From Sclerurus mexicanus (lineage: Eukaryota > Chordata > Aves > Passeriformes > Furnariidae), in NCBI GenBank assembly GCA_013396755.1, contig VWZF01006076.1, positions 62,001 through 126,000 of the forward strand: a stretch of 64,000 nt of DNA, written 5' to 3'. Below are positions 14,146-24,260 of the stretch, in pieces; within the stretch, counting starts at the first letter, position 1; every line of letters starts with the position of its first letter. The position numbers and the translations under genes are program-made. Under the pieces are notes generated by a model that saw only the letters and a list, made by a program, of their open reading frames with translations, did not search any database and was not told the DNA's origin.

Positions 14146-16169
14146 GAAAATATATTTTTGTCTTGGATGTCTGGGATGCTTATTTTTCTGGTTTGCTTTG
14201 CTTAGAACACAAGGCACTCAGTGGGAAGGTTTTTTTCCTCACTCTGAATGTGAATTTAAAGTGTGCTCCCTGCCATTCCTGCCCACTAGCCTGGCCTGCA
14301 GAAGAAAGCAGTGGGAGGTCAGCTGCACTGAACAGCTCAAGAAAAGCCAAGATGTGCTGGGTTTTCTTCTTGTATTAAAGGAAGATTTTATTCTCTAATT
14401 GTCACTGATGAGTAAGCCCTCCCTCAATTGTATCCACATTGTGGTATTTGACCTCTAAATGTTCTGGCATGGGGGTGCACACTGGGTAGCAAGCACCGAG
14501 GTTGCCCTGGCATTTGGGTTCCTACATCAGGTGCCAGCTGCCTTTCACAAATGGGTTTAACATTCAGCACTGTGGTTCACAAAGGAAGCAGCCAAGGGAG
14601 AGACAGATACTCTAACTCTGCTTTTCTGGGCATTCATGTGACACCAAAAAATGTGTCTTTTTGACACCAGGGAATGCTGAAACTGTCTATATCAATATAC
14701 ACGCATGGACGTGTTTATATAAACATATAAGAGTATTGACTAATTATGAGTAACCATTCTCACTGATCCACTTCTCCTATCTCAAGGCTCGTTGCTCACA
14801 CTGAGCAGCTGGTTGGGGTCTTGGTTTGTTTGTATTAGTCCATAAGCAGACTCAACTCGAGGGGCTTGTTCAGCAAAAGCCCCATGAGCCTGGGGAGTGA
14901 GGCAAATGCCCTGCTTGTTGGTCTGCACTGGAGACAATGTGCTGAATCCAGTAGGAGATAGAAGCATTTCAGACTTTTGGTGACAAAGATCTTGCTGTCT
15001 GAACTCTACTGAACTCTACTTTCAAGTCATTTCAGGTCGGAAATAATTGCCATCTTTACATCACCGTTTTCAAATTCTTTATCCCTTGAAGCAGCACTGA
15101 GAAAGCCAAGCGTCCCTAAGGCTCAGATCTTCTTTATTTAATTTTACTACTATTGTTAGATATCAATGGTTGTGATCATTTTTGCTCAGCTTGGTTTTGA
15201 GGAGAAAATTCTGAGGCATGAAAAAAATCTGTTTAAAGTGAAACATCGTGTTTTTGATCCAAGGACTGATGTTCAATGGGAGGAATAGAAACAAAAATCT
15301 CATGATAAACTCTGTGTTTTCCTAAAATAGAAAACCTTCCTAGTTAATGAATATAAATGAATGTACATTCACTTCCTTTTTTTTTGAGGTTACTAAGGCT
15401 GATTAGCATTAGGTACCACAATTTGTTTAAAGCAGTTGAGCAATTATTCTGTTTCCTATCCCATGAACATGCAACTTATTTATTACTAAAGGCTTTGGGG
15501 TTTTTTTAAGTGTATCCTTGAAATAACATTGGGGACATATCTTTGTCATCATCCAAGCTTTAAAATATGTATTTTACAATAAATAATTCTGATATACAAG
15601 CAAAGAAGAAAAATTGGCCAATGCTATAGAAATTCAATAAACTGTGATGCATCGTCCTACAGGAAAGGACCTAAAATCCTTAGGCGCGAAATAATGTATT
15701 GACAATTTGGGTTTTACACAAGTAGAATTCAATATTCAGCATAATTAAATTAGAAATTGATAGCTTCAGCAAAACAAAACAGTTTTTCATATAAAATTTA
15801 AAATAGGTGAAGCCATTTTGCTTTGTTGTGATGCCAGGTGGATCAGGGTGCTTTGGCTGAGAGTTATTTTCCAGCAGATCATCATAAAGTGACTTGTATG
15901 TGTTGGCCTTTCCTGTTATGTTAGGCTAATGAGAATTTATTCTCCACTTGCTTGTGGAGACTGCTGTGTTGTCAGTAATGCCAAGCAGGTTAAGTTACTC
16001 TCTCTAGGTCCTTCTTTCCTAAAATTGCATTTTCTTTTCTCTCCAACCACCTGTCCTCAGGACTGAGAAAGGCAGGCAGAAAAGCGAGTAGACTCTGACT
16101 GCAGTCAGAGGTGCCCAGGAGCTGTGCAGGTGTGGAGATTTTGTTCCTTGTTGTCCCTTTCTTAAACCT
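14146..16169. other. Unique non-coding sequence with a 10-bp tandem
   Basis: No gene was recognised. GAACTCTACT is directly duplicated at 15001-15020. A perfect 12-bp palindrome, GTTTATATAAAC, lies at 14713-14724. From about 15.3 to 15.8 kb the sequence becomes AT-rich and free of recognisable repeats. Confidence 0.5.
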
Positions 16170-16460
16170 TAATAAGCTGGCTGTTGGACAGAAATCCCTT
16201 TAACCTGGTTAAAGAAGTTTACATAATTTGAGATATAATCGGATCTTCTTTGTGCTGGGAGCGCTTTAATTCCTCATGCTTTGTAATCATCCATGAGGGC
16301 ATGTAAAATCGTGTGTGAAGGAAAAGAAAGAATTAGATTCTTAACCACGATATTATTATTTTAAATGTAGTAACACTGTTTTACACTAACTGTCACTTCA
16401 GTATGAAAATTCTATTTCAGGATTAATGACTAAATCATAGACACCTCTAGCCAAAACAAA
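16170..16460. promoter_or_regulatory. Candidate conserved regulatory block (AT-rich)
   Basis: This stretch lacks repeats and simple sequence and holds several homeodomain-like TAAT cores. It also contains the dyad CTTTAACC-T-GGTTAAAG at 16198-16214. Its texture resembles conserved non-coding elements near developmental genes. Conservation cannot be seen from one genome, so this is an inference. Confidence 0.25.
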
Positions 16461-18120
16461 TGAAAGTGTTGATGTGAGCACCGTAGCGGAGCAGAGAGTT
16501 TCAGCATTAGGTCTGCCTTCCCACAGGAACACAGGCACAGCTCTCATTAGTGTTTGCAAGTTCTGTGCGTGTACCCAGGGAGGAACATACAGCACTTAAA
16601 ACCTGTGGGAACATAAAAAAGAATCTGCTCTGGAAGTTTCCCTACCAAAACAGTTGAATCTCATATAAGGAGTGTTATAAGACAGAAAAAAAAAGTTCTG
16701 CAGCTGGTAAACTTTATGGCAAAGTTGCATTTCATCCTCAGACCAGTTGTAAAAGACAAGTTAAAATAAATCTCCTACATTCTGCAGATGTGCAGACAAT
16801 CCATGCATAAAATTTAAACCTGCAAGCAACCTATTATGCTATAATAGCAAGCTAAAAAAAATTCAAAGCAGCTGGATGCTGCTAATTTAGAATCACCAGC
16901 TTCTGAAAACAATGACATGGGGCAGCCTTTCCTGACTTAGCAGAAGCAGTACTGATTTATATAAATGTAGGTACTTCAGTGACATATCTTGTAATTTATC
17001 TGTTACATGGTAGTACCTTGAAGCCCAGTCTGAGACCAAGGGCTCACTGTATATGCATTGTAAGGACAAGAGCAAATAATCTCTATGTTAAAACATATAC
17101 AGTCTACGTGGTTAGAACCAGAAAGAATGGTGAAAAGGAAATTTGACATACAGAGTGGATCTCTAGCTTTTATTAACAGAGCTGTTACAAATTAAGTGCA
17201 TGTACTAAATATTTTGAAGCTAGATAAGAAATGTTTATTTACAGAAGAAAAGCGGCCCAGCTACGTCTGAGAACCACAGGCTCCATGACAGCTTTGTAGC
17301 ATGTTTTAAATAATTCAGTTTCGTATTTTCTGAAAATGCACATGCAAGAATCTTAATTGTAAAACCCATTATTTACCTTTGAAGAGTTCATCATTATCAG
17401 GAGCTCCAACAGGCGTTGAGTTTTCTAAGATATTCATTATGGGTTAGTAGATGACAATGAGCTGCAGTAAGGTGTCAAATCAGATGGATTTGAGTAGCAA
17501 GAAACGCTGCTAGTAGACATTCATTGTCAGCCACCTCTGATGCTGGTGTTGGAAGATGAAGAGGATTATTTGCACCAGCTTGTAGCTGCTCAGAGGAAAA
17601 ATAACTTCTGTGTATTTGCAGATTACACTAGACAAAGGCTTTGCTTCTCTGAAGAAAACTCCTTAATATAACTTGTGCTGAGGCTCTGAAATGCAGCCTG
17701 TTTGTATTTCTCCCTTGGCAGTGTTAGAAAACCTCATCTCTCCCTGATCTGCATTTGAACAGTCTTCATTTTTATCTCTTTTAGATAGGGGACTTTTTCT
17801 CTTCAAGCACTTTTTCTCTTTCATTTGAACATGGAGATGCTGGGACGTTGTTTTTTTCCCATCTTGAGCCTGAGCAATAGTCCAGCTATTTGCTTTACCA
17901 TGTCCCTGGTTTGTCATTGATGGGCAGTCGTATTTCCAAATGGACCAACTGCAGCTCTCCTGGGTGAGTCTGTTTTCTCTGATTGTGTCTTGGAGTAACA
18001 CAGGGACAGCCTACAGCTTTGTTTGTTCACAGTCCTGCACATTCAGGCACACTGGTGCATTAAACCACTGCGCTTTATGCATTTAGGATGGTAGATGTCC
18101 CATAAAGTATAGGCTTATGG
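16461..18120. other. Unique non-coding sequence, no gene seen
   Basis: No coding exon, mobile element or RNA gene was recognised. A 112-codon open frame on the minus strand at 17663-18001 is charged and low in complexity, matches no family I know and is of a length expected by chance. Confidence 0.5.
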
Positions 18121-18171
18121 AATCACAGAATTATGGAATATCCTGAGTTGGAAGGGATCCACAAGGATAAT
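18121..18171 (-). mobile_element. CR1 3'-end fragment (about 50 bp)
   Basis: Read on the minus strand, the segment ends in a form of the CR1 terminal sequence (CATAATTCTGTGATT, with one mismatch to the usual 8-mer). It is preceded by the conserved GGATCCCTTCCAACTCAGG stretch. Only the last 50 bases of the element are present, so this is an extremely 5'-truncated insertion or the remainder of a larger deletion. A second minus-strand CR1 piece begins about 570 bases to the right. Confidence 0.85.
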
Positions 18172-18736
18172 TTCTAATATGCAGTTTCATGTGCAAAAGA
18201 GTTATTTGGAATGTGGAAAAATTAAGAGAGCAATGAAACTGTCCAGTTTAATTCAGGCACACATCACTCCACAGGAATAGCTATTTCTGTGAGTGATGTG
18301 AGTGCCACTTTACTGCCTTCTGCACAACCAAACATTTTGGACTTTTGAAAAGACCATCATCTGGTGCTAATAGTGCAGGTTTTCTGAGCCCATGATATCA
18401 AGGTGTGAAACCTCCCCTTATTTTTCCTCTTCTTTCTCTACATCTCCCACCAATATCCAGTTCTAGGTCAATAGGCAATGAACAAACGTGTGGGATCTCT
18501 AAACTGGATAAATGCGTACTTTTAGCACTTGGTTTGAGTCCAAAAGTGAGTAATTCAACAGATTTTGGAGCCTGATCTTCCTTTTTTGCCCTACCTGCAA
18601 TCTCTGTTGTCAGCTGGCTGAACAGCAATGTGTATGTACCTGCAGATAATACAGGAAATTGCTTTGAAGTCTTTTCTTCTCTGCCTTTAATTTAGTAGTT
18701 TATTTGTGGAGAATAAGATTATATAGGTTGTGATTT
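18172..18736. other. Spacer between two minus-strand CR1 fragments
   Basis: This segment has no recognisable CR1 sequence, gene or RNA. It separates two CR1 fragments of the same orientation, so it may be unique DNA between independent insertions. Confidence 0.5.
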
Positions 18737-19108
18737 CACAGAATCATGGAAAGTTTTAGGTTGGAATGGACCTTAAAGACAATCTCTTTCCAACTCCCTG
18801 CTGTGGGTGGGAACACCTTCCACTAGACCAGGTTACAAAGAAAGTCAAAATCCTGTGATTTTCTTTGTGGTTCTCCTCTGCAATCCCTCCAACAAGTCCA
18901 AGTCTTTTTCGTGTTGGGGTCCCAGAGGATGCAGTGCTCCAGGTGGGGTCTCACAAAAGCAGAGTAGAGGGGCAGCATCACTTCCCTCAGCCTGCTGGTC
19001 ACATTTCTTTTGATGCAACCCAGGGTGCATTTGGCTTTCTGTGCTGCGAGTGCACTTTTTTGGGTCATTTCGAGCTTCTCATCAGCCAATTGACAACCAA
19101 CTCAGTTT
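18737..19108 (-). mobile_element. CR1 LINE fragment with internal deletion
   Basis: On the minus strand the right part (about 19108 down to 18842) encodes the CR1 ORF2 segment ADEKLEMTQKSALAAQKAKC, continuing through LPLYSAFVRPHLEHC to the KKTWTCWRDC region. It then joins, near 18839, directly to the CR1 3' tail. That tail carries the typical NLVW-like stretch (CTGGTCTAGTGGAAGG, then a run ending TTCCATGATTCTGTG) and ends at 18737. The ORF2 C-terminal part and early 3' region, present in the copy at 7737-8637, are missing. The element is both 5'-truncated and internally deleted, so it cannot be functional. Confidence 0.93.
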
Positions 19109-21913
19109 GACAGAGGGTGTTTTCCCCTTGAATGCTCGTAAGACCGAAAGTGATTGCAAAGTGTCCACCACTTTATGCTTCAAAGACAACATCCTCCTTG
19201 TAGCTTATAAAACCCTATAAGGCATGAATGTATTATGTGCATAAAATCTATGGCTCTCTCTTACATCCTAGCCATAATAGTTTTTTTTTATGGCTCTTGT
19301 GGTCTTCCTCAAGTAGGCAGGACAGTCATCTGGAAAGAGCATCAACTCTGTTGACCAGAGGTATGTGCACAGTCTGATGGAAGAAAAGGTAATATTGCTA
19401 GCTCTCTTTTTTTGGGGCCTAACCTAAAAGGACTTTAATTCTCTGGTTAGAGAAAGAGGTGCCAGCTTCATAAAGCCCTATGACTTGCCAACTGTTACAA
19501 TGGAAGATTATCTGAAACACAGTAACTATTACTAACAGAAAGCACTGGACAGGAGAAGATTTTCTCTATGGGAAATTGCCCATCCACAGCATAGTAAAGA
19601 TTTTATTCCTGCCGTAAGTCAGGGTTCTGAGTTCAACTAAGGCTTTTACAACTTCAAATTTTTATCCTGCTGTCCAGCTGCCTTTGTTTCTTTAGAAGAA
19701 CCAATGAAGGTTTTTCTGTTTAAAACCCTTTTCCCATGCTTCAGCACCACACCCCAAGGTGTATGCATATATTTTGCTTACAATATGGCCAGGGTTATTT
19801 ATTATTTAACCTGTTCTAAAGGTTCTAAAACAATAGCTAGCTTCGCCTCTTCATAGTTACAGGCAAACAGCAATTTTCTCAGTGCTTAGTAGTAGTAAAC
19901 TCTTTCCCTCCTTCTCTCCTTCCCCCAAATCAAAAGTAAATAGGATTTAATTTCATTCCCCCAGCCCTTATCTTAAGTTGTTTTGTCTCAATGGCACCAT
20001 CACTATGGTTTTATTTAACAAGTTTCATACTTTACACCTTTTGAAATAAACATGTTTACCAGCAATAACTTTGCTAAATTTGTAACCCTTACACTCAGGG
20101 ACTATGCCTTGAGGTTCTCTGTGCTTTTGCTGTAGAAAAATTGGACAAGAACTTCATATGGTGTAGCTGGAAGAAGAAGTACCTTTGCTGCATCTTTTTC
20201 TTTTCTCTTCAAAAGCGGCAGAAATTATTTCAGTGGCACACAAAAAGATTTGTGTTGCAGAATTGCTGGAAAGTGGGTTTCCCTCCATTTGTATTCACGA
20301 CAGCTTCCACATATTCAACTATCAAAACCTATTATGAAGAGCTGTATTGTAGTGTAGATAGATTTTTATGCTTGTCATAATACAGATCTATAGGTAAATT
20401 TGTCAATGATACATCCACTGTCATAGTGCCATATTTCTTACAAAAAATATTCTTAATGATAACTACCGAGTTATATATCCTTACTGTGTGAGACTGAGTT
20501 TATTTGGTTGCTCAGTTTTAAGAAGAATGTTTTAAATTATCAGGGGCTTTTGAGTTTGGAGCAAATTTAGAAACACAACATTTAAACTGAAAGTAATTTG
20601 CTGGGCTAGCTACTTTCTACATCCTGCTTTTTAATAAGATGTGCACGGTCCAACAAGCTTCTTTCTATGACTTCTATGACTATGCTAGATTTTTCCTTCT
20701 TCCCAATTATACGTGACTTGTCCAGCCCATGTTAGCAGCTTATTCTGGAATGAATTTTAACAGGTTGATGGAAAAACAACCCTCCTTGATTCCCAGGTGA
20801 AGCTAGGGTTTATTTGAGCTCTAGGTCTGTCTTTAAAACATAAAAAAGAAAAAATCTCTTGTGTTTTTATTAGAAAATCTCCTGATGAAAGGAATAACTT
20901 CTTTCATTTCCTCAGTGTTTTAGTTCTCATCCTGTTCTCCCTTCCATGTTTCTCTATTTTCTGTTATTAGCTGAAATGGGGCTGAGTGTGCGGTGACCGT
21001 GTAGTTATAGGGAAGGAGCAGGAAAGAAAGACATGGGGGATAGGGAGTGGGTGGGAACTCACTCATTTGTTTTGGAACTGATGCCCAGCAATTTTTCCTC
21101 ATCAAACAGGAGATATTCATAAGAAAAATTCTGTGGTTTAATAATTTTTTTGGTCACAAAGATTAAAATAAAAAAATTCTTGGTCTCTTTAGAGAAAGAA
21201 CATATTATATATAATGTATTATATATATATAACATAACCATATTTGGGAATATGAAGCCTTAAGTATATTCCAAAGGAAGATAAAACCAAAAGGTATTTT
21301 CTCATCTGCAAAATCAACAGTTGAGGTGTCCCCAGTTCCTCCCACCCTTTATCTGGGGAAGGGAAAAGGAAGAACTGAGGGCACAACCTGGTTTTGGGGC
21401 TCTCCACGTTGTATCACATCCACGGTGACACCCCTCAGCTCCCCCTAATACACAATAATGTCACTTGTCACATGCACAAGTCCAGAGGCCAACACCTTCG
21501 GTGGTTTCAGAAATCACTGCTGTTACCCTTGAGCTCTGACTAATTTCCTTTCCAAACATAAAAATGACATCAACCATTGACTGAAAGACAAACTGTGTGA
21601 TGCCATGAGGAAAAACAAATCCAAGTTGAAAGATGTTTCCTCTTCCCAGGCAAAAGTCTGGGACAGTGCTGGGAGAGCTGGGAGTGCCCCATTACAGGTG
21701 CCCTGGGGAGGTGACGGGTCCCAGCCACAGCAGGAAAACTCAGCCTGTGCAAGTGGGACAGCTCAGCCAGCATACCCCAGTGACTGTGTGTTGACTTGGC
21801 CCGTGGGTGGTTGAGGAGCCACCCAGAAAGTGCCTTTGTGTGAGATGTGAGACAAAGGGAAACAACTGTTCCCATCTCATGGGGCCCTCCCGGAGTCAGG
21901 AGCTGCACAGCGT
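19109..21913. other. Unique non-coding sequence with AT-rich microsatellite
   Basis: No gene was recognised. An imperfect TA-rich tract at 21203-21232, with a run of TATATATATA, is the main simple repeat. T-rich and A-rich runs occur near 19.27 and 20.84 kb. Confidence 0.5.
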
Positions 21914-21945
21914 GATCTTCCTCTGCAGAGATCTTCCTCTGCAGA
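21914..21945. repeat. Perfect 16-bp tandem duplication
   Basis: GATCTTCCTCTGCAGA occurs at 21914-21929 and again immediately at 21930-21945 without mismatch. A perfect copy suggests a recent slippage or duplication event. Confidence 0.9.
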
Positions 21946-23090
21946 GAGGTTTGTAAATCAACATTTATCTGTCTGCTTGAACCCAGAGCTGATGTATGGG
22001 CACGTACAAACAGCCAGGGAGGTACCTACACAGTGTGGGTTGGCAGTATTGAGTTGGAGCTGCCCACAGCTATAAGATCTGTGAGATCTCTGCATCCATT
22101 TCTGGGTTCCTTCACCTCTCCCAGTCACTCCCTGCCTTTGCAGGCTCTGTCATTGCTTCTGGTCCGGGTTAGAGCACAGGCAAAAAATCTGCAAATGAGC
22201 TAATTTCTGAGACACAATGCAGTTTCCCTGTTGAAGGTCTTGTGCTCTGAAGAAAAAGGTACAAATCTAGTCAGAGGAACCTTTCTGATTGCATTTTACT
22301 GGGATTATTCTGTGTTTCTTTTCCCAAATTGCCCTGCAGGTTAAACTAGTACTCCATGTCCTTTGTAATTCAGCTTCAAGTACAGTGCATACTATGGCAA
22401 TAGCGTTCAAGATGAACCCAAATTAGGTCTGTGTCTGCAAGGGAGGCAAAATAAAAAGAGCTAACTAGTTTAATTACTCCCCATTCAGATGTAATTCAGT
22501 TGCATTGCACTAAGAAAAATAAATGCTGCTGGGATGTTATGAGACAATTAGTAAGATAATGGAAAATAGTTAATATCCCTCATGTCTGTGAAAGAATGCT
22601 CTCCCCTCTGCTTCACAGTAGTCTTGAAGGGGTTTTCTGAATTGTATTTTCAAGCAAGAATATCTTTTCCCTTTGGGAATACTAACAAAATCCTGTCACA
22701 GTACAAAATGCTTATTTACAGTTTGGAAATCATAGAGTTCAAAGAAATCACCTTGGTCCTGAGCCAGCCACAGGGCGCAGATCCAGGCACTGCGAGAATA
22801 CTCCTCCTTTGGGAGTGAGGAGTCATCGGTACACTTTCTCACCAGGCAGTTTTGATTGTGCCCTGTGTTTCCTGGCAGGCACATTTCAATATATCCTTGG
22901 GCCTTTCACAGCAGCCATTCAAAACATTTCACTCGAAATGTGTCACAAGTATCTTCCTTTATTATGTTCAAGGTTGAGGACTTTTTCCCCTTGCACTGTC
23001 ACAACAAAGTCAGAACAGCAAGTTTGTCAGTAACTTGCCAGCTTATCTTCCCAGCACCCACCAGCCCTAAATCATTTGCCCCTTTGCTGT
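21946..23090. other. Unique non-coding sequence, no gene seen
   Basis: No coding exon, RNA gene, CpG cluster or mobile element was recognised between the small tandem duplication and the MIR-like remnant. Confidence 0.5.
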
Positions 23091-23228
23091 GGGGTCTGAG
23101 ACTCAGACTCTGATCCCAGCTCCTTTGTGGCACTGCTGAGTGACCTTCTTCAAGCTGTACCTCGGACGCTTTGACACTGTACGGATAATGATTTCTGACT
23201 CCTTTGTAAATGTGTTTTATTTGCTACA
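23091..23228 (+). mobile_element. Ancient MIR-like SINE remnant
   Basis: The segment follows the order of the MIR/CORE-SINE consensus. A TCTGATCCCAGCTC-type block is followed by GTGGCACTGCTGAGTGACCT, matching the usual CTGTGTGACCTTGGGCAAG region. Then come GGATAATGAT and CTCCTTTGTAAATGTGTTTT, which correspond to the MIR GGATAATGATA and TTTGTAAAGTGCTTT blocks. The resemblance is to the family consensus as I know it, at high divergence. MIR copies in birds are very old, so there is no transposition potential. Confidence 0.6.
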
Positions 23229-24145
23229 GTGGAGTCAATTATCCTGGCTTTTGCCACTGCGTCAATTACCAGCTACGAGCACCCATGGGCACAGCAGGGT
23301 GAGCTTGAGCACATGTGTGGGCATTAATGCAGATTTCCTCATTTCTCATGTTTGAAGTTCTTCCCTTGAGGAAAGGAGTTTGGGGATTTTTTTTTTCTAT
23401 CAACTGTGCAACTCCTATTAAAAGTCAACTGCCCTGTGCAACTTGATAAAAAAAAAATCCCGTTTAATGTGAGATTAGTTTAGGCTTTTGTACTTGGTTT
23501 CCTTGGGACTCTAATGGCAGTCTGAAAAAGAAAATCACCCCTGAGAACGTCTAGCACTTTTGGTTTCACATAAATGTAATCCAATTACCCCAGTCCAGGC
23601 CATGCAGAACTATTTGGTCTGAGGTATACATCAATCTAGAAGAAGTACAATATACTGAACTGAAAAGAAGGCAGATTGGGCATATTTCTTAATAGCATAA
23701 CACAATGCAATTGCCAAAGGAAAGGCATATGCTTCTGTCCCGCATTACGCAGAGCCTGAACTGAGTAATTTGGTGTGGGGGGGAGAGGGAGTGAAGTCCT
23801 TGCAGGAAGGGATTTTAGAGGTATCTTCCCTGGAGGCCAGTTTTGTAAAGGCATACCATCTGGTGCATTCAAAATGCAAAAAGATTTGTTCTTCAGAAGT
23901 CTGAGCCAGGGATAAAAGTCCAACCCTGCCAGGGATGGCTTAGCAGTATCCAGAGAGAGGGATGAGTTTTATCACAAACAACGAGATTCTCCTTTTCCTC
24001 CGCCCTTAACCTCTAATTCAAACATCAAATAGACTGATCTTACTGTAGCTGCTGCTTTCTGTAATGAAAGTTTCTGATGTCCTTGCTTACTGTGAACTGA
24101 GCAATGAACTGTTTCATTACTATTTCTGCTTTGCTTCCAGGCACC
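23229..24145. other. Unique sequence between two MIR-like remnants
   Basis: No gene was recognised. Short poly(T) and poly(A) runs lie at about 23.38 and 23.45 kb. Confidence 0.5.
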
Positions 24146-24260
24146 TTCATTTTACACAGAGGTCAGAAAGGGGTTAAACACAAATGCTGACATTATCCCA
24201 GGCAAAGCCTGCACTGGGACTCAAACTGCCTGCTTCTCCCTCTCATGCCTTCAGCAGCAG
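24146..24260 (-). mobile_element. Ancient MIR-like SINE remnant, minus strand
   Basis: Read on the plus strand, the segment matches the reverse complement of the MIR consensus in order. It begins with CATTTTACACAGAGGTCAG and a GGGGTTAAAC block, matching GAGAGGTTAAGTGAC. It then has AGGCAAAGCCTGCACTGGGA and ACTCAAACTGCCTGCTTCTC, which sit where MIR has GCAGAGCCAGGATTCAAACC. It lies about 0.9 kb from, and convergent with, the plus-strand copy at 23091-23228. Divergence is high and no target duplication is visible. Confidence 0.6.

Noticed and set aside
13884..14378. 164-codon plus-strand open frame
   Set aside because: Its middle is the A/C-rich low-complexity tract giving a Lys/Thr/Pro run, and the flanks show no domain.
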